Shown here one piece after another: positions 52,904 to 60,781 of a DNA stretch of 60,781 nucleotides; the stretch's first letter is position 1, and the number at the start of each line of letters is the position of its first letter. The notes below the pieces were generated by a model. It saw only the letters and a list, made by a program, of their open reading frames with translations, was not told where the DNA came from and searched no databases. A program made the translations under genes and the position numbers. Origin of the DNA: an uncultured Enterobacterales bacterium (GTDB taxonomy: Bacteria > Pseudomonadota > Gammaproteobacteria > Enterobacterales > Enterobacteriaceae); assembly GCA_946478305.1 (NCBI GenBank), contig CAMLBO010000014.1, positions 1-60,781 of the forward strand, read 5' to 3'.

Positions 52904-54304
52904 TCACTGACGCTCCAGCCAGGCAGGTTGAGCCGAACCCAGCGCCGAGGCCGGAAAATCCCAGGTCATTTCTGTTCCCGTGATGTGTACCGGCGGCAAC
53001 AAGCGCCAGCCATCGCCCCATTGGGTGTGCTCTGGTGTGCCGGAAAAGTCGCTTTTCTCTGCGCGGGTGATCTCCGGTTCCTTCTGACCGATATTCTGAT
53101 CAGTGAATTGCATCAGTTCGGCAGCCGTGCGCGCCAGAGACAGCCGCGTTTCGCTGCCCTGACCGCTCTGCAACCGTTCGGTTAATCCATGCAGAACGGC
53201 GGCTGCCATCAGGTAACCCGTAGCATGGTCCAACCCCTGTACCGGCAGAGGATGGGGTTTGTCGCTCCCGATCCAGTGCATGCCGCGTTCAGCAATCCCG
53301 CAGCTCATCTGTACCAGGCTGTCGAATCCACGGCGTTCACGCCACGGGCCGCTCCAACCGTAGGCATTAAGACAAACATCCACCAGGCCGGGTGCCAGCA
53401 GGCGGCGCTGTGCGGGGCCATAACCCAGCTTTTGCAGCGCACCGGCGCGGTAACCGTGAACGATGACGTCGGCTTCCCGCAGTAACTGTTCAAATGTATG
53501 GCGGTCCTGCGGGTTATGCAGATTAAGCCGCGCACAGCGTTTGCCCAGGGTCACCTCCGGTTCCTGACTGGACTCTTCCCAGCCGAAAGGATCGATACGC
53601 AGCACGTCAGCACCAAAACCCGCCAGAAAGCGTGTTGCGACCGGCCCGGCAATGATGCGCGTGAGATCTAACACGCGGATGCCCCGCAGCGGTCGGTGGG
53701 CTGAAACAGACCACGCGGGTTTCGGCTGAGGAGGAAAAATCGACCGCTGAAACAGGGGTTCCTGCGCGACGCTTTTCCCTTGAATATGCTGCTGCCACTC
53801 TGCGGCGCTACGCATTTGAGCCGCACAACCTCCGGCCTCAACGAGGGTCTGTTCCAGCACCGCCTTGCGCCATGTTTTTACCATCAGCGCCAATGCCTGC
53901 CGGTCTGGATGCTGGCCGAGAATCCCTTCTACTACCTTACGGTGGACAGGTGCATTGGTATGCAGCCGGATCCAGCCGTCGGCAGTGGCGTAATCACCGG
54001 CGATGGCGTCCCACACCGGTGGCAATTCCCAATTCTGTGGTCTGAAGGTGGTTGCAAACCACAGCGAGGCCAACCGGCGGTCGACCATGATGTCGGGGGA
54101 CGTGATACCGCCTTCCGCCATAAATGCGGCTAATGCCAGAGAAGCCACCGCGACAGACGCCGTGGCAAATTCAGTCACCGGATAAGCGCAAGGCAGATAG
54201 CCCGCACCGCCAACGTGTAAAGCCGCGGGCAGGGAAGCGTCGTCTGTGGCGGTTAGCTGCGAATAGAGTGATTGGGTCCATTGCAGGATATGAGGGTCTG
54301 ACAT
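52904..54304 (-). CDS. CaiB/BaiF class III CoA-transferase family protein
   Basis: A 466-residue protein of the class III CoA-transferase family: PLRGIRVLDLTRIIAGPVATRFLAGFGADVLRID is the typical N-terminal signature but starts only at about residue 205, so an unusual N-terminal part of about 200 residues (with its own related half, VDRRLASLWFATTF) precedes it. The Asp of the catalytic region may be in DLTRIIAGP or QGLDHATGY. Substrate unknown. Separated from the decarboxylase by 91 bp on the same strand. Confidence 0.82.
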   Translation of the reverse strand: MSDPHILQWTQSLYSQLTATDDASLPAALHVGGAGYLPCAYPVTEFATASVAVASLALAAFMAEGGITSPDIMVDRRLASLWFATTFRPQNWELPPVWDAIAGDYATADGWIRLHTNAPVHRKVVEGILGQHPDRQALALMVKTWRKAVLEQTLVEAGGCAAQMRSAAEWQQHIQGKSVAQEPLFQRSIFPPQPKPAWSVSAHRPLRGIRVLDLTRIIAGPVATRFLAGFGADVLRIDPFGWEESSQEPEVTLGKRCARLNLHNPQDRHTFEQLLREADVIVHGYRAGALQKLGYGPAQRRLLAPGLVDVCLNAYGWSGPWRERRGFDSLVQMSCGIAERGMHWIGSDKPHPLPVQGLDHATGYLMAAAVLHGLTERLQSGQGSETRLSLARTAAELMQFTDQNIGQKEPEITRAEKSDFSGTPEHTQWGDGWRLLPPVHITGTEMTWDFPASALGSAQPAWLERQ

Positions 54305-54716
54305 GGGGACTCCTTGATAGGATGCGAAAGAAAATTGCCAATCCCATAATGGTTAATATTTTCATAACTATTCATTAACTTTTAATGTAACAGATTCATC
54401 TTAAAAAGCGCATTCTTGGGCATGTTTTAACCCGTGGTGCAGCGTCGAATAAGCGTGGCTTATTGTTTCTGCAGGACCTCGCTCATACCCTGTACTGCGG
54501 TATTCTCCCATGCTGGAACTGTTATCGCGTGCAAGCTATTTTTTAGCTGAAAGCATTCAATTTTGTTGTACTCGCCATGTGAATTTTACGTTAGCCTTGT
54601 GGTCGTATTTTTTACACTCCGCTGCTGCCCTGGTCGCCACGTCCGGCTGCCTGCCTTAAGGCGCTGACAAGAAGAGCGGATAATTTGAATTGCCCAGCAC
54701 AGGAAACCCTTCTTGC
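54305..54716. other. Divergent region between CoA-transferase gene and opgD
   Basis: 412 bases. AT-rich near 54340-54410, then mixed. A short hairpin AGCTA-TTTTT-TAGCT at 54534-54548. AGGAAA before 54717 is the opgD ribosome binding site. No gene or clear operator seen. Confidence 0.55.
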
Positions 54717-56372
54717 ATGGAACGAAGAGCATTTATCAAAGCGTCAATGGCGTTTGCCGCCTACTGCGGGGTGCCAGCGATGGCATCAGTGTTCACGCGA
54801 TCTGCTGCGGCAGCGCAGGAGAACGTTGCGGACGGTGGGGCCACCACTTTCGACTTCTCCGTGCTGCAAAAGATGGCCAGCTCCCTCGCTTCGCAACCCT
54901 TTGGCGGTCCGCCACAGCCGCTGCCCCAGACGCTGGCTGAACTTACCCCTCAGGCGTATAACGCGATCGAGTACGACCACGCCCACTCCCTGTGGCACGA
55001 TTTACCGAACCGCCAGCTTGACGTTGAGTTATTTCACGTCGGCATGGGGTTCAAAAGACGCGTACGTATGTACTCGGTCGATGCAGACAAACATCTGGCC
55101 CGCGAAATTCACTTCCGCCCTGAACTGTTCAAATACCACGATGCCGGGGTAAAAACTGAACAGCTGGAAGGGATCACCAACCTTGGCTTTGCCGGGTTTA
55201 AGGTGAACAAAGCGCCTGAGCTGACCCGTCGTGATGTTGTGTCATTTCTGGGAGCCAGCTATTTCCGCGCGGTTGATGATACCTATCAGTATGGCCTTTC
55301 TGCGCGGGGTGTTGCGGTCGATACCTTCGCAGGCGTGCCTGAAGAGTTCCCGGACTTTACGGCGTTCTGGTTTGACACGCCAAAGCCTGGCGATACCACC
55401 TTTACGGTTTATGCGCTGCTTGACGGCCCGAGTATTACCGGTGCGTACCGTTTCATCATTCACTGCGAACCGACCCGCGTGGTGATGGAGATTGAAAAAC
55501 ACCTGAATGCCCGCAAAGACATTAAGCAGCTTGGCATTGCGCCGATGACCAGCATGTACAGTTGTGGCACCAGCGAACGTGGCCGTTGCGATACCATTCA
55601 CCCGCAAATTCATGACTCTGACCGTCTGGAGATGTGGCGTGGTAATGGCGAATGGGTTTGCCGTCCGCTGAATAATCCGCAGAAACTGCAGTTCAATGCC
55701 TTTGCCGATGAAAATCCAAAAGGCTTCGGCCTGTTGCAATTGGATCATGAATTCAATAATTATCAGGACGTGATTGGCTGGTACAACAAACGCCCAAGCC
55801 TGTGGGTGGAGCCGGTAGGCAACTGGGGGAAAGGGGCGGTTAACCTGCTTGAGATCCCGACCACCGGTGAAACACTCGATAACATCGTCTGCTTCTGGCA
55901 GCCGGAAAAACCGGTCAAGGCCGGTGATTCTTTCGACTTCAGCTACAAACTTTACTGGAGCAGCACGCCGCCAGAACGTAGCCCGCTGGCCAACGTGCTG
56001 GCAACCCGGACCGGTATGGGCGGTTTCCCGGAAGGCTGGGCACCGGGCGAGAATTACCCGAAAGTGTGGGCACGCCGTTTCGCGGTCGATTTCATTGGCG
56101 GCGATCTGAAAGCCTATGCGGATAAAGGTCTCGAGCCGGTGATCAACGTATCATCCGGCAAAATCAGTAATATCGAGATCCTGTATGTGCAGCCGTTTGA
56201 TGGCTACCGCATTCTGTTTGACTGGTCCCCGGACAGTGAGTCGGTGGCACCGGTTGAGTTGCGTATGTACGTTAAGTCTGGGAACACCGCGCTGACGGAA
56301 ACCTGGCTCTATCAGTATTTCCCGCCAGCGCCGGACAAACGCCGTTATATCGATGACCGGCAGATGAGCTAA
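54717..56372 (+). CDS. opgD: Glucans biosynthesis protein D
   Basis: A 551-residue periplasmic protein, the same length as E. coli OpgD, which shapes osmoregulated periplasmic glucans. The Tat signal [18 protein letters not shown] starts at 54717, chosen by comparison with E. coli (MDRRRFIKGSMAM). Conserved throughout: [86 protein letters not shown]. Confidence 0.97.
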   Translation: MERRAFIKASMAFAAYCGVPAMASVFTRSAAAAQENVADGGATTFDFSVLQKMASSLASQPFGGPPQPLPQTLAELTPQAYNAIEYDHAHSLWHDLPNRQLDVELFHVGMGFKRRVRMYSVDADKHLAREIHFRPELFKYHDAGVKTEQLEGITNLGFAGFKVNKAPELTRRDVVSFLGASYFRAVDDTYQYGLSARGVAVDTFAGVPEEFPDFTAFWFDTPKPGDTTFTVYALLDGPSITGAYRFIIHCEPTRVVMEIEKHLNARKDIKQLGIAPMTSMYSCGTSERGRCDTIHPQIHDSDRLEMWRGNGEWVCRPLNNPQKLQFNAFADENPKGFGLLQLDHEFNNYQDVIGWYNKRPSLWVEPVGNWGKGAVNLLEIPTTGETLDNIVCFWQPEKPVKAGDSFDFSYKLYWSSTPPERSPLANVLATRTGMGGFPEGWAPGENYPKVWARRFAVDFIGGDLKAYADKGLEPVINVSSGKISNIEILYVQPFDGYRILFDWSPDSESVAPVELRMYVKSGNTALTETWLYQYFPPAPDKRRYIDDRQMS

Positions 56373-56408
56373 GCGTTATTCACCCTGGTGAAACGCGTTA
56401 TTAATGAC

Positions 56409-56444
56409 AAAGCCCCGTCTCTTGCGAGCGGGGCTTCTTTTTTT
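56409..56444 (+). terminator. Terminator of opgD
   Basis: AAGCCCCG / CGGGGCTT arms followed by CTTTTTTT. Confidence 0.9.
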
Positions 56445-56524
56445 ACTTCTTTTTCGCAGGTGAATCAGAAGCTTATTCTTGCTGGTATACCTGACACAGG
56501 AGACCTCAGCAATAATCTATCGTA

Positions 56525-56707
56525 TCAGAACGCTTTCACCAGCACTTCGCGCTGTGAAGGTTCCTGACCTGTTTTCAGCAAAGCGTCGAAGGATTTCTCC
56601 ATCTTTTTGACGTGCTGTAAAAATTCTTGTGGCGAAAAATCATGCGATTTGCCGCTCATGTAGGCAAGTGCCAGTTCTTTGGCCTGGTAACGCTGGAAGT
56701 TATACAT
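56525..56707 (-). CDS. Small hypothetical protein (60 residues)
   Basis: Basic, helical small protein beginning MYNFQRYQAKELALAYMSG with GAGGAA seven nt before the ATG at 56707; an ATG four codons earlier is possible. The upstream region has a Fur-like box (56888-56906) and a long inverted repeat. I do not recognise the family. Confidence 0.65.
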   Translation of the reverse strand: MYNFQRYQAKELALAYMSGKSHDFSPQEFLQHVKKMEKSFDALLKTGQEPSQREVLVKAF

Positions 56708-56799
56708 TCTGTTCCTCATTTTTTTTAAAAGATTAAACGGAGTGGCTAACAACGAGCTGAATACTCTGCAACTGCTGACTACGTGCTGCCAATGCGATA

Positions 56800-56870
56800 C
56801 ATTCTACGGATTCTATTGATAAGTAAAAGTCGCTTATATTGATAGATTTGATAGCTAAAACCGTAGAATG
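56800..56870. other. 71-nt element closed by a 10-bp inverted repeat
   Basis: CATTCTACGG (56800-56809) and CCGTAGAATG (56861-56870) are perfectly complementary and enclose 51 nt that include an inner ATAAG / CTTAT pair. It could be an RNA structure or a pair of operators. Confidence 0.5.
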
Positions 56871-56887
56871 GGGATTTGACGCTAAGA

Positions 56888-56906
56888 GATAATGATTTTC
56901 ATTTCG
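56888..56906. promoter_or_regulatory. Fur-box-like site
   Basis: GATAATGATTTTCATTTCG agrees with 14 of 19 positions of the Fur consensus, including the whole left half GATAATGAT and the core TCATT. Confidence 0.45.
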
Positions 56907-57028
56907 TAATCTCCTCTGGCGTCTTTTTCTTAGCTTTCCATGTGATTGTTATTAGATTTAATAATGTGACTTTGCGGGGCAGAAGGTTACTCTCAGGGTA
57001 GGTTTTTCAACGGAAAGAGGTTGTTATC

Positions 57029-58126
57029 ATGAGTAAATTTATCTTCTCTTCGCCACGAAAATACGTACAGGGCAGCGGTGTGTTGGATCAACTGGGCGAC
57101 TATCTGCCTGCGCTGGGCGGCAAATCACTGCTCATCGCCGATGATAGGGTCTGGGGCATCATTGGCGATCGCGTTACAGCATCGCTGAAAAAAGCCGACG
57201 TTGAATCCCACTATGAAAAATTTAAGGGTGAAGCATCGTCCAACGAGATAACCCGTCTGGCGGAGATTGCCCGCAAAGCGGGGACTCACGTTGTGGTTGG
57301 CCTCGGTGGGGGAAAAACGCTTGATACCGCCAAAGCGATTGCTGATGAACTTAAACAAAACGTGGTGATTGTCCCGACCGTGGCCTCGACAGATGCCCCG
57401 TGCAGTGCGCTGTCAGTGATTTACACCGACGAGGGCGTATTTGATACCTACCGTTTCTACGACAAAAACCCCGATCTGGTGCTGGTGGATACGCAGGTTT
57501 GCGCGCAGGCGCCGGTACGTCTGTTCGCGTCCGGTATTGCCGATGGTCTGGCGACCTTCGTCGAGGCGCAGGCCGTACTGCGTTCACATTCACAATCCAT
57601 GGTGGGCGGTGACCCAACGATTGCCGGTATGGCGATTGCTGAGGCCTGCGAAAGAACGCTGCTGACTTACGGATACAGCGCCTATACCGCCGTGGAGAAA
57701 AAGCTGGTGACCCCGGCAGTGGAGGCGGTAGTGGAGGCCAACACACTGCTGTCCGGTCTCGGCTTTGAAAACGCCGGTCTGGCAGGTGCGCACGCCATCC
57801 ACAACGGCTTTACCGCGATTTCCGGTGATATTCATCATCTGACTCACGGCGAGAAGGTGGCGTACGGCACTCTGACGCAAATGGTGCTGGAACAGCGTCC
57901 TGACGAAGAGATCGCCCGTTACATTCGCTTCTACCGCGCCATCAAAATGCCGACCACGTTAAAAGAGATGCATCTTGAAAACGAGTCTTATGAGAATCTG
58001 GTGAAGGTCGGTGCACTGGCTGGTGGCAAGGGCGATACCCTCGGCAACCTGAATCAACATCTGTCACCGGAAGATGTCGCCAACGCGATTCTGGCGGTGG
58101 ACGCGTTCAGTAAAACTGTTCAATAA
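57029..58126 (+). CDS. gldA: Glycerol dehydrogenase
   Basis: A 365-residue iron-containing-type, zinc-dependent dehydrogenase, close to E. coli GldA. NAD site GLGGGKTLDTAKAIAD (about 92-107), metal ligands Asp in FASGIADGLATF and His in GAHAIHNG and HHLTHGEKVAYG. It interconverts glycerol and dihydroxyacetone (also methylglyoxal/hydroxyacetone). Confidence 0.96.
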   Translation: MSKFIFSSPRKYVQGSGVLDQLGDYLPALGGKSLLIADDRVWGIIGDRVTASLKKADVESHYEKFKGEASSNEITRLAEIARKAGTHVVVGLGGGKTLDTAKAIADELKQNVVIVPTVASTDAPCSALSVIYTDEGVFDTYRFYDKNPDLVLVDTQVCAQAPVRLFASGIADGLATFVEAQAVLRSHSQSMVGGDPTIAGMAIAEACERTLLTYGYSAYTAVEKKLVTPAVEAVVEANTLLSGLGFENAGLAGAHAIHNGFTAISGDIHHLTHGEKVAYGTLTQMVLEQRPDEEIARYIRFYRAIKMPTTLKEMHLENESYENLVKVGALAGGKGDTLGNLNQHLSPEDVANAILAVDAFSKTVQ

Positions 58127-58134
58127 AGATGTTT

Positions 58135-58160
58135 CTTCCCCTTAAACGGGGGAGTTTTTA
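58135..58160 (+). terminator. Terminator of gldA
   Basis: CTTCCCC / GGGGGAG arms with one wobble, loop TTAAAC, then five T; it reaches just into the end of the convergent DUF445 gene. Confidence 0.8.
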
Positions 58161-59444
58161 GACCCTGGCCATCACCCACGGCAATACCACCGGTATCTGC
58201 GAAAGCAGATACAACACCAGTCCAATAAATGCCCCGACCAGCGTGCCGTTGATGCGGATAAATTGTAAGTCCTTGCCAATATTCAGCTCAATCTGGCGCG
58301 ACATATCCCGCGCATCCCAGCTTTTCACCGTGTCGCTGATATGGCGGGTGAGGAATTCGGCAAAGTCAGGCGCCATCCGTGCCGCCACCGTTTCCATCTG
58401 GGCGTTGAGTGAGGCTCGCAGCGTCGCATCCTGTTCCAGCGCGTGGCCAAGCCACTGGCCGGATTCGGTGATTTTGGCGTGTACTCTGGAGTCCGGTCTC
58501 TCCAGATCCTCTTTCAACCAGCCGCGCATATCCCCCCATAACTGCATTACGTAGCCATTAAGCTTTTCGTCATTTTTCAGGTATTGCTTAATCTCTTCAG
58601 CTTTTTGCGCGGTAGCCGGATCGTTTTGTAACGTCCAGATAAACCCCTGAACCGAGCGGTCAAAGCCTTGGCGGAAAGCGTGGGTTTTATCGTTGCCCAT
58701 ATCGTCAAGCACCGAATTGACCGCGTTCGACACCATGTCGGCGCCATTTCTGCCCAGCCAACCGGTGGGTAACAGTTTAGTGGTGAGGGGGTGTTCCCGC
58801 TTCATCCAGCTCACAATCTGGGCGGAGATAAAGGTGCGGGTACTCTCTTTGGCCAGCAGTAACTCCAACTGATCCATAGCCTGATCCAACAGTTCCTGAT
58901 GGCGTCCATCTTTGGTCAGGCTTTCCAGCAGTGTTGCCACCGATTGAGAAAGGTCGATTTTATCGATCACGCGAAACAGCGCCCGCTTGATCAGTTGTGC
59001 GATGCGCTGATCGTCAGTGACTTCCAGAAAACCGCGCATCATTCTGATCATATAGCCGGCAAAGCGTGGGGCGTTGTCCGGCGCATTCAGCCATGCAGAA
59101 AGCATCTGTGCCGGGTCATGCTTGCGAATAAGTTCCACAATGGAAGCGGGCGCGAGGAATTTCTCCCGTACAAAGACGGCCAGGTTGTCGGCAATTTTGT
59201 CTTTATTCTTAGGGATGATCGCGGTGTGGGCGGCAATAAACGGCACCGGCACGCGGCGAAACAGCGCCACCACCGCAAACCAGTCCGCCAGCGCACCGAC
59301 CATGGCGGCTTCGGTAATGGCTTTCAGCCCCGAAACCCAAAAGTTAGGCGGGAAAAACAGCGTGACAACAAACAGGGAGGCCGCCACCAGCAGCAACCCC
59401 AACGCATTTCGTTTACTTCGGCGAAGTTCATGTTCTTTATCCAT
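58158..59444 (-). CDS. yjiN: DUF445 family membrane protein (YjiN-like)
   Basis: A 428-residue protein like E. coli YjiN (426): N-terminal membrane segments (about 14-60, [15 protein letters not shown] and [17 protein letters not shown]), a long helical cytosolic part ([19 protein letters not shown] region onwards) and one C-terminal segment ([19 protein letters not shown]). Function unknown. Confidence 0.92.
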   Translation of the reverse strand: MDKEHELRRSKRNALGLLLVAASLFVVTLFFPPNFWVSGLKAITEAAMVGALADWFAVVALFRRVPVPFIAAHTAIIPKNKDKIADNLAVFVREKFLAPASIVELIRKHDPAQMLSAWLNAPDNAPRFAGYMIRMMRGFLEVTDDQRIAQLIKRALFRVIDKIDLSQSVATLLESLTKDGRHQELLDQAMDQLELLLAKESTRTFISAQIVSWMKREHPLTTKLLPTGWLGRNGADMVSNAVNSVLDDMGNDKTHAFRQGFDRSVQGFIWTLQNDPATAQKAEEIKQYLKNDEKLNGYVMQLWGDMRGWLKEDLERPDSRVHAKITESGQWLGHALEQDATLRASLNAQMETVAARMAPDFAEFLTRHISDTVKSWDARDMSRQIELNIGKDLQFIRINGTLVGAFIGLVLYLLSQIPVVLPWVMARV

Positions 59445-59605
59445 TACAGAAGTTTAGGAACTGAGCCGCACGCTGTCAGCTTTTTTCTCCGTGCCAGACT
59501 CTGGAACGATAAAATGAGAATTATTCTTGATATCAACCGGCTGCTCATTACACTGCGGGCAGATGTTGTTGCGGTATTCATTCGATTTGAGCAAGTGGGA
59601 GTCTC

Positions 59606-60781
59606 ATGGAGTTGTTGCAGGTGGTTTTTAAGCAGTATCGTTGGCCATTTTTGGCGGTAATGGCACTGAGCCTGCTCAGTGCTGCGTTGGGTATCGGGCT
59701 GATTGCCTTTATCAATCTGAAACTGATTGAAACCACCAATGCCTCACTGGCAGTGCTGCCAGAATTCCTGGTTTTTCTGCTGTTGCTGATGCTCGTCACG
59801 CTGGGTTCGCAGTTGGCGCTGACGACGCTGGGTCACCACTTTATCTACCGCCTGCGCGGCCAGTTTATTAAACGTATTTTAGATACCGATATCGAACGTA
59901 TTGAGCAAATAGGCAATGCTCAGCTGCTCGCCAGCCTCAGTAGCGATCTGCGCGCGATCACGCTGGCCTTTGTCCGCCTGCCGGAACTGGTGCAGGGGAT
60001 CATTCTGACGCTCGGCTCAGCGGCTTATCTGGCCTGGCTGTCGCCGAAAATGTTGCTGGTCACGGTAATATGGCTGGTGGTCACTATTCTGGTGGGTTTT
60101 ACGCTGGTATCGCGGGTCTACCGTCATCTGACCCATGTGCGTGAAGCAGAAGACAATCTGCAAAAAGATTACGAGAAGGTGATCGACGGGCGTAAAGAGT
60201 TGGCGTTAAACCGCGAGCGTGCACGCCAGCTGTATGAAGAGGAGTATCAGAAAAATGCCGGGGAGTATCGCCACCACATCGTGCGTGCTGATACCTACCA
60301 TCTCAGTGCGGTTAACTGGTCGAACATTATGATGCTTGGTGCCATTGGTCTGGTATTTTTCATGGCCAACACGCTTGGCTGGTCCGATACCAATGTCGCC
60401 GCGACCTATTCCCTGACGCTGCTGTTTTTACGCACACCTTTATTACAGGCCGTGGGCGCATTGCCAACGCTGCTCAGTGCGCAGGTGGCATTTGGCAAAC
60501 TCACTGCTCTCAGGCTCAGTGACTATCAGCCAGAATTCGCCGCACCGCCCGCGTCGCGCAACTGGCAAACTCTCGAACTGCGTGACCTGACGTTCAATTA
60601 TGGCGGAAAAGCCGAAGGCGGGGGCTTTGGCGTCGGGCCGCTGAACCTGACCATTAAACGCGGGGAGCTGGTGTTTCTGATTGGTGGCAACGGCAGCGGT
60701 AAATCCACTCTGGCTATGCTGCTGACCGGTCTATATCAACCCCGCTCCGGGCAGATCCTGCTCGACGGCGTACCGGTCACT
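59606..60781 (+). CDS. yojI: ABC exporter YojI, 3'-truncated by window edge
   Basis: The first 392 codons of an ABC exporter with fused membrane and ATPase parts, nearly parallel to E. coli YojI (547 residues), which pumps microcin J25 together with TolC. Six membrane segments (about 15-310) and the start of the nucleotide-binding domain with Walker [10 protein letters not shown] (about 365) are inside the window; the reading frame is open to the last base. The ATG at 59606 gives [15 protein letters not shown] against MELLVLVWRQYRWPF in E. coli. Confidence 0.95.
   Translation, partial: MELLQVVFKQYRWPFLAVMALSLLSAALGIGLIAFINLKLIETTNASLAVLPEFLVFLLLLMLVTLGSQLALTTLGHHFIYRLRGQFIKRILDTDIERIEQIGNAQLLASLSSDLRAITLAFVRLPELVQGIILTLGSAAYLAWLSPKMLLVTVIWLVVTILVGFTLVSRVYRHLTHVREAEDNLQKDYEKVIDGRKELALNRERARQLYEEEYQKNAGEYRHHIVRADTYHLSAVNWSNIMMLGAIGLVFFMANTLGWSDTNVAATYSLTLLFLRTPLLQAVGALPTLLSAQVAFGKLTALRLSDYQPEFAAPPASRNWQTLELRDLTFNYGGKAEGGGFGVGPLNLTIKRGELVFLIGGNGSGKSTLAMLLTGLYQPRSGQILLDGVPVT

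Larger units (their letters stand above)
56708..57028. other. Region between small gene and gldA
   Basis: 321 bases with a 10-bp inverted repeat (56800-56870) and a Fur-like site (56888-56906). GAAAGAGG before 57029 is the gldA ribosome binding site. Confidence 0.6.

Noticed and set aside
1..60781. CRISPR array, insertion sequence or transposase, ribosomal RNA
   Set aside because: No regularly spaced repeats, no transposase motifs or terminal inverted repeats and no rRNA sequence were noticed on reading; the only repeats are the paralog block and short dyads.

Overview
The window looks like a chromosomal segment of a member of the Enterobacterales outside Escherichia/Salmonella. Almost every core gene has a clear E. 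coli counterpart (mtfA, hyc/hyp/fhlA, yahK, dsrB, rcsA, opgD, gldA, yjiN, yojI), but order and sequence differ. A Rahnella/Serratia/Pectobacterium-like relative fits best; I cannot name the species from sequence alone.

Layout. (1) 1-4.45 kb is AT-rich accessory DNA abutting the 3' end of a tRNA-Asn gene: the 3' part of an RCC1-like repeat protein, two tandem secreted paralogs (tentatively halovibrin/HvnA-like) that share a recently homogenised DNA block, and two overlapping phage holin genes without an endolysin. The order mtfA - tRNA-Asn - accessory DNA resembles the asnT/yeeJ locus of E. coli. (2) 5.8-26.6 kb is a compact formate hydrogenlyase (FHL-1) supercluster: hycABCDEFGHI-hydN-fdhF-hypF-NiCoT on the minus strand, divergent from hypABCDE-fhlA on the plus strand. 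It encodes hydrogenase-3, its formate dehydrogenase, the complete maturation set, a nickel permease and the activator FhlA. Sigma-54 promoters and TTTCGTCA/TCGACA-type dyads (probable FhlA sites) lie at the expected places. FdhF carries Cys140 where E. coli has selenocysteine, so this FHL should not need selenium. (3) 26.6-45.4 kb holds stress, envelope and miscellaneous genes: an EAL phosphodiesterase, a periplasmic hydrolase, padC with a LysR regulator, eptA (PmrA box) divergent from a second, divergent LpxA paralog, a DUF969/DUF979/DUF2891 operon, queH, an AI-2E family permease, yahK, a voltage-gated K+ channel with a zinc-ribbon tail, a CspC/E-type gene, dsrB, a chemoreceptor and rcsA (RcsAB box). 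(4) 45.8-51.4 kb is a sugar-uptake operon, DUF2264 - MFS symporter - GH88 hydrolase, with a divergent AraC regulator and a near-consensus KdgR box. This points to unsaturated uronate oligosaccharides of pectic origin. (5) 51.4-60.8 kb has a PLP decarboxylase, a class III CoA-transferase, opgD, a small gene with a Fur-like box, gldA, yjiN and the start of yojI.

The best candidates for something not well described are the KdgR-linked DUF2264/GH88/MFS locus, the second LpxA with altered ruler and substrate residues beside a PmrA-type eptA promoter, and the secreted paralog pair next to orphan holins. The selenium-free FdhF within an otherwise E. coli-like Hyd-3 cluster is the clearest departure from the textbook system. 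All functional statements rest on reading motifs and on remembered family sequences; no database search was run.
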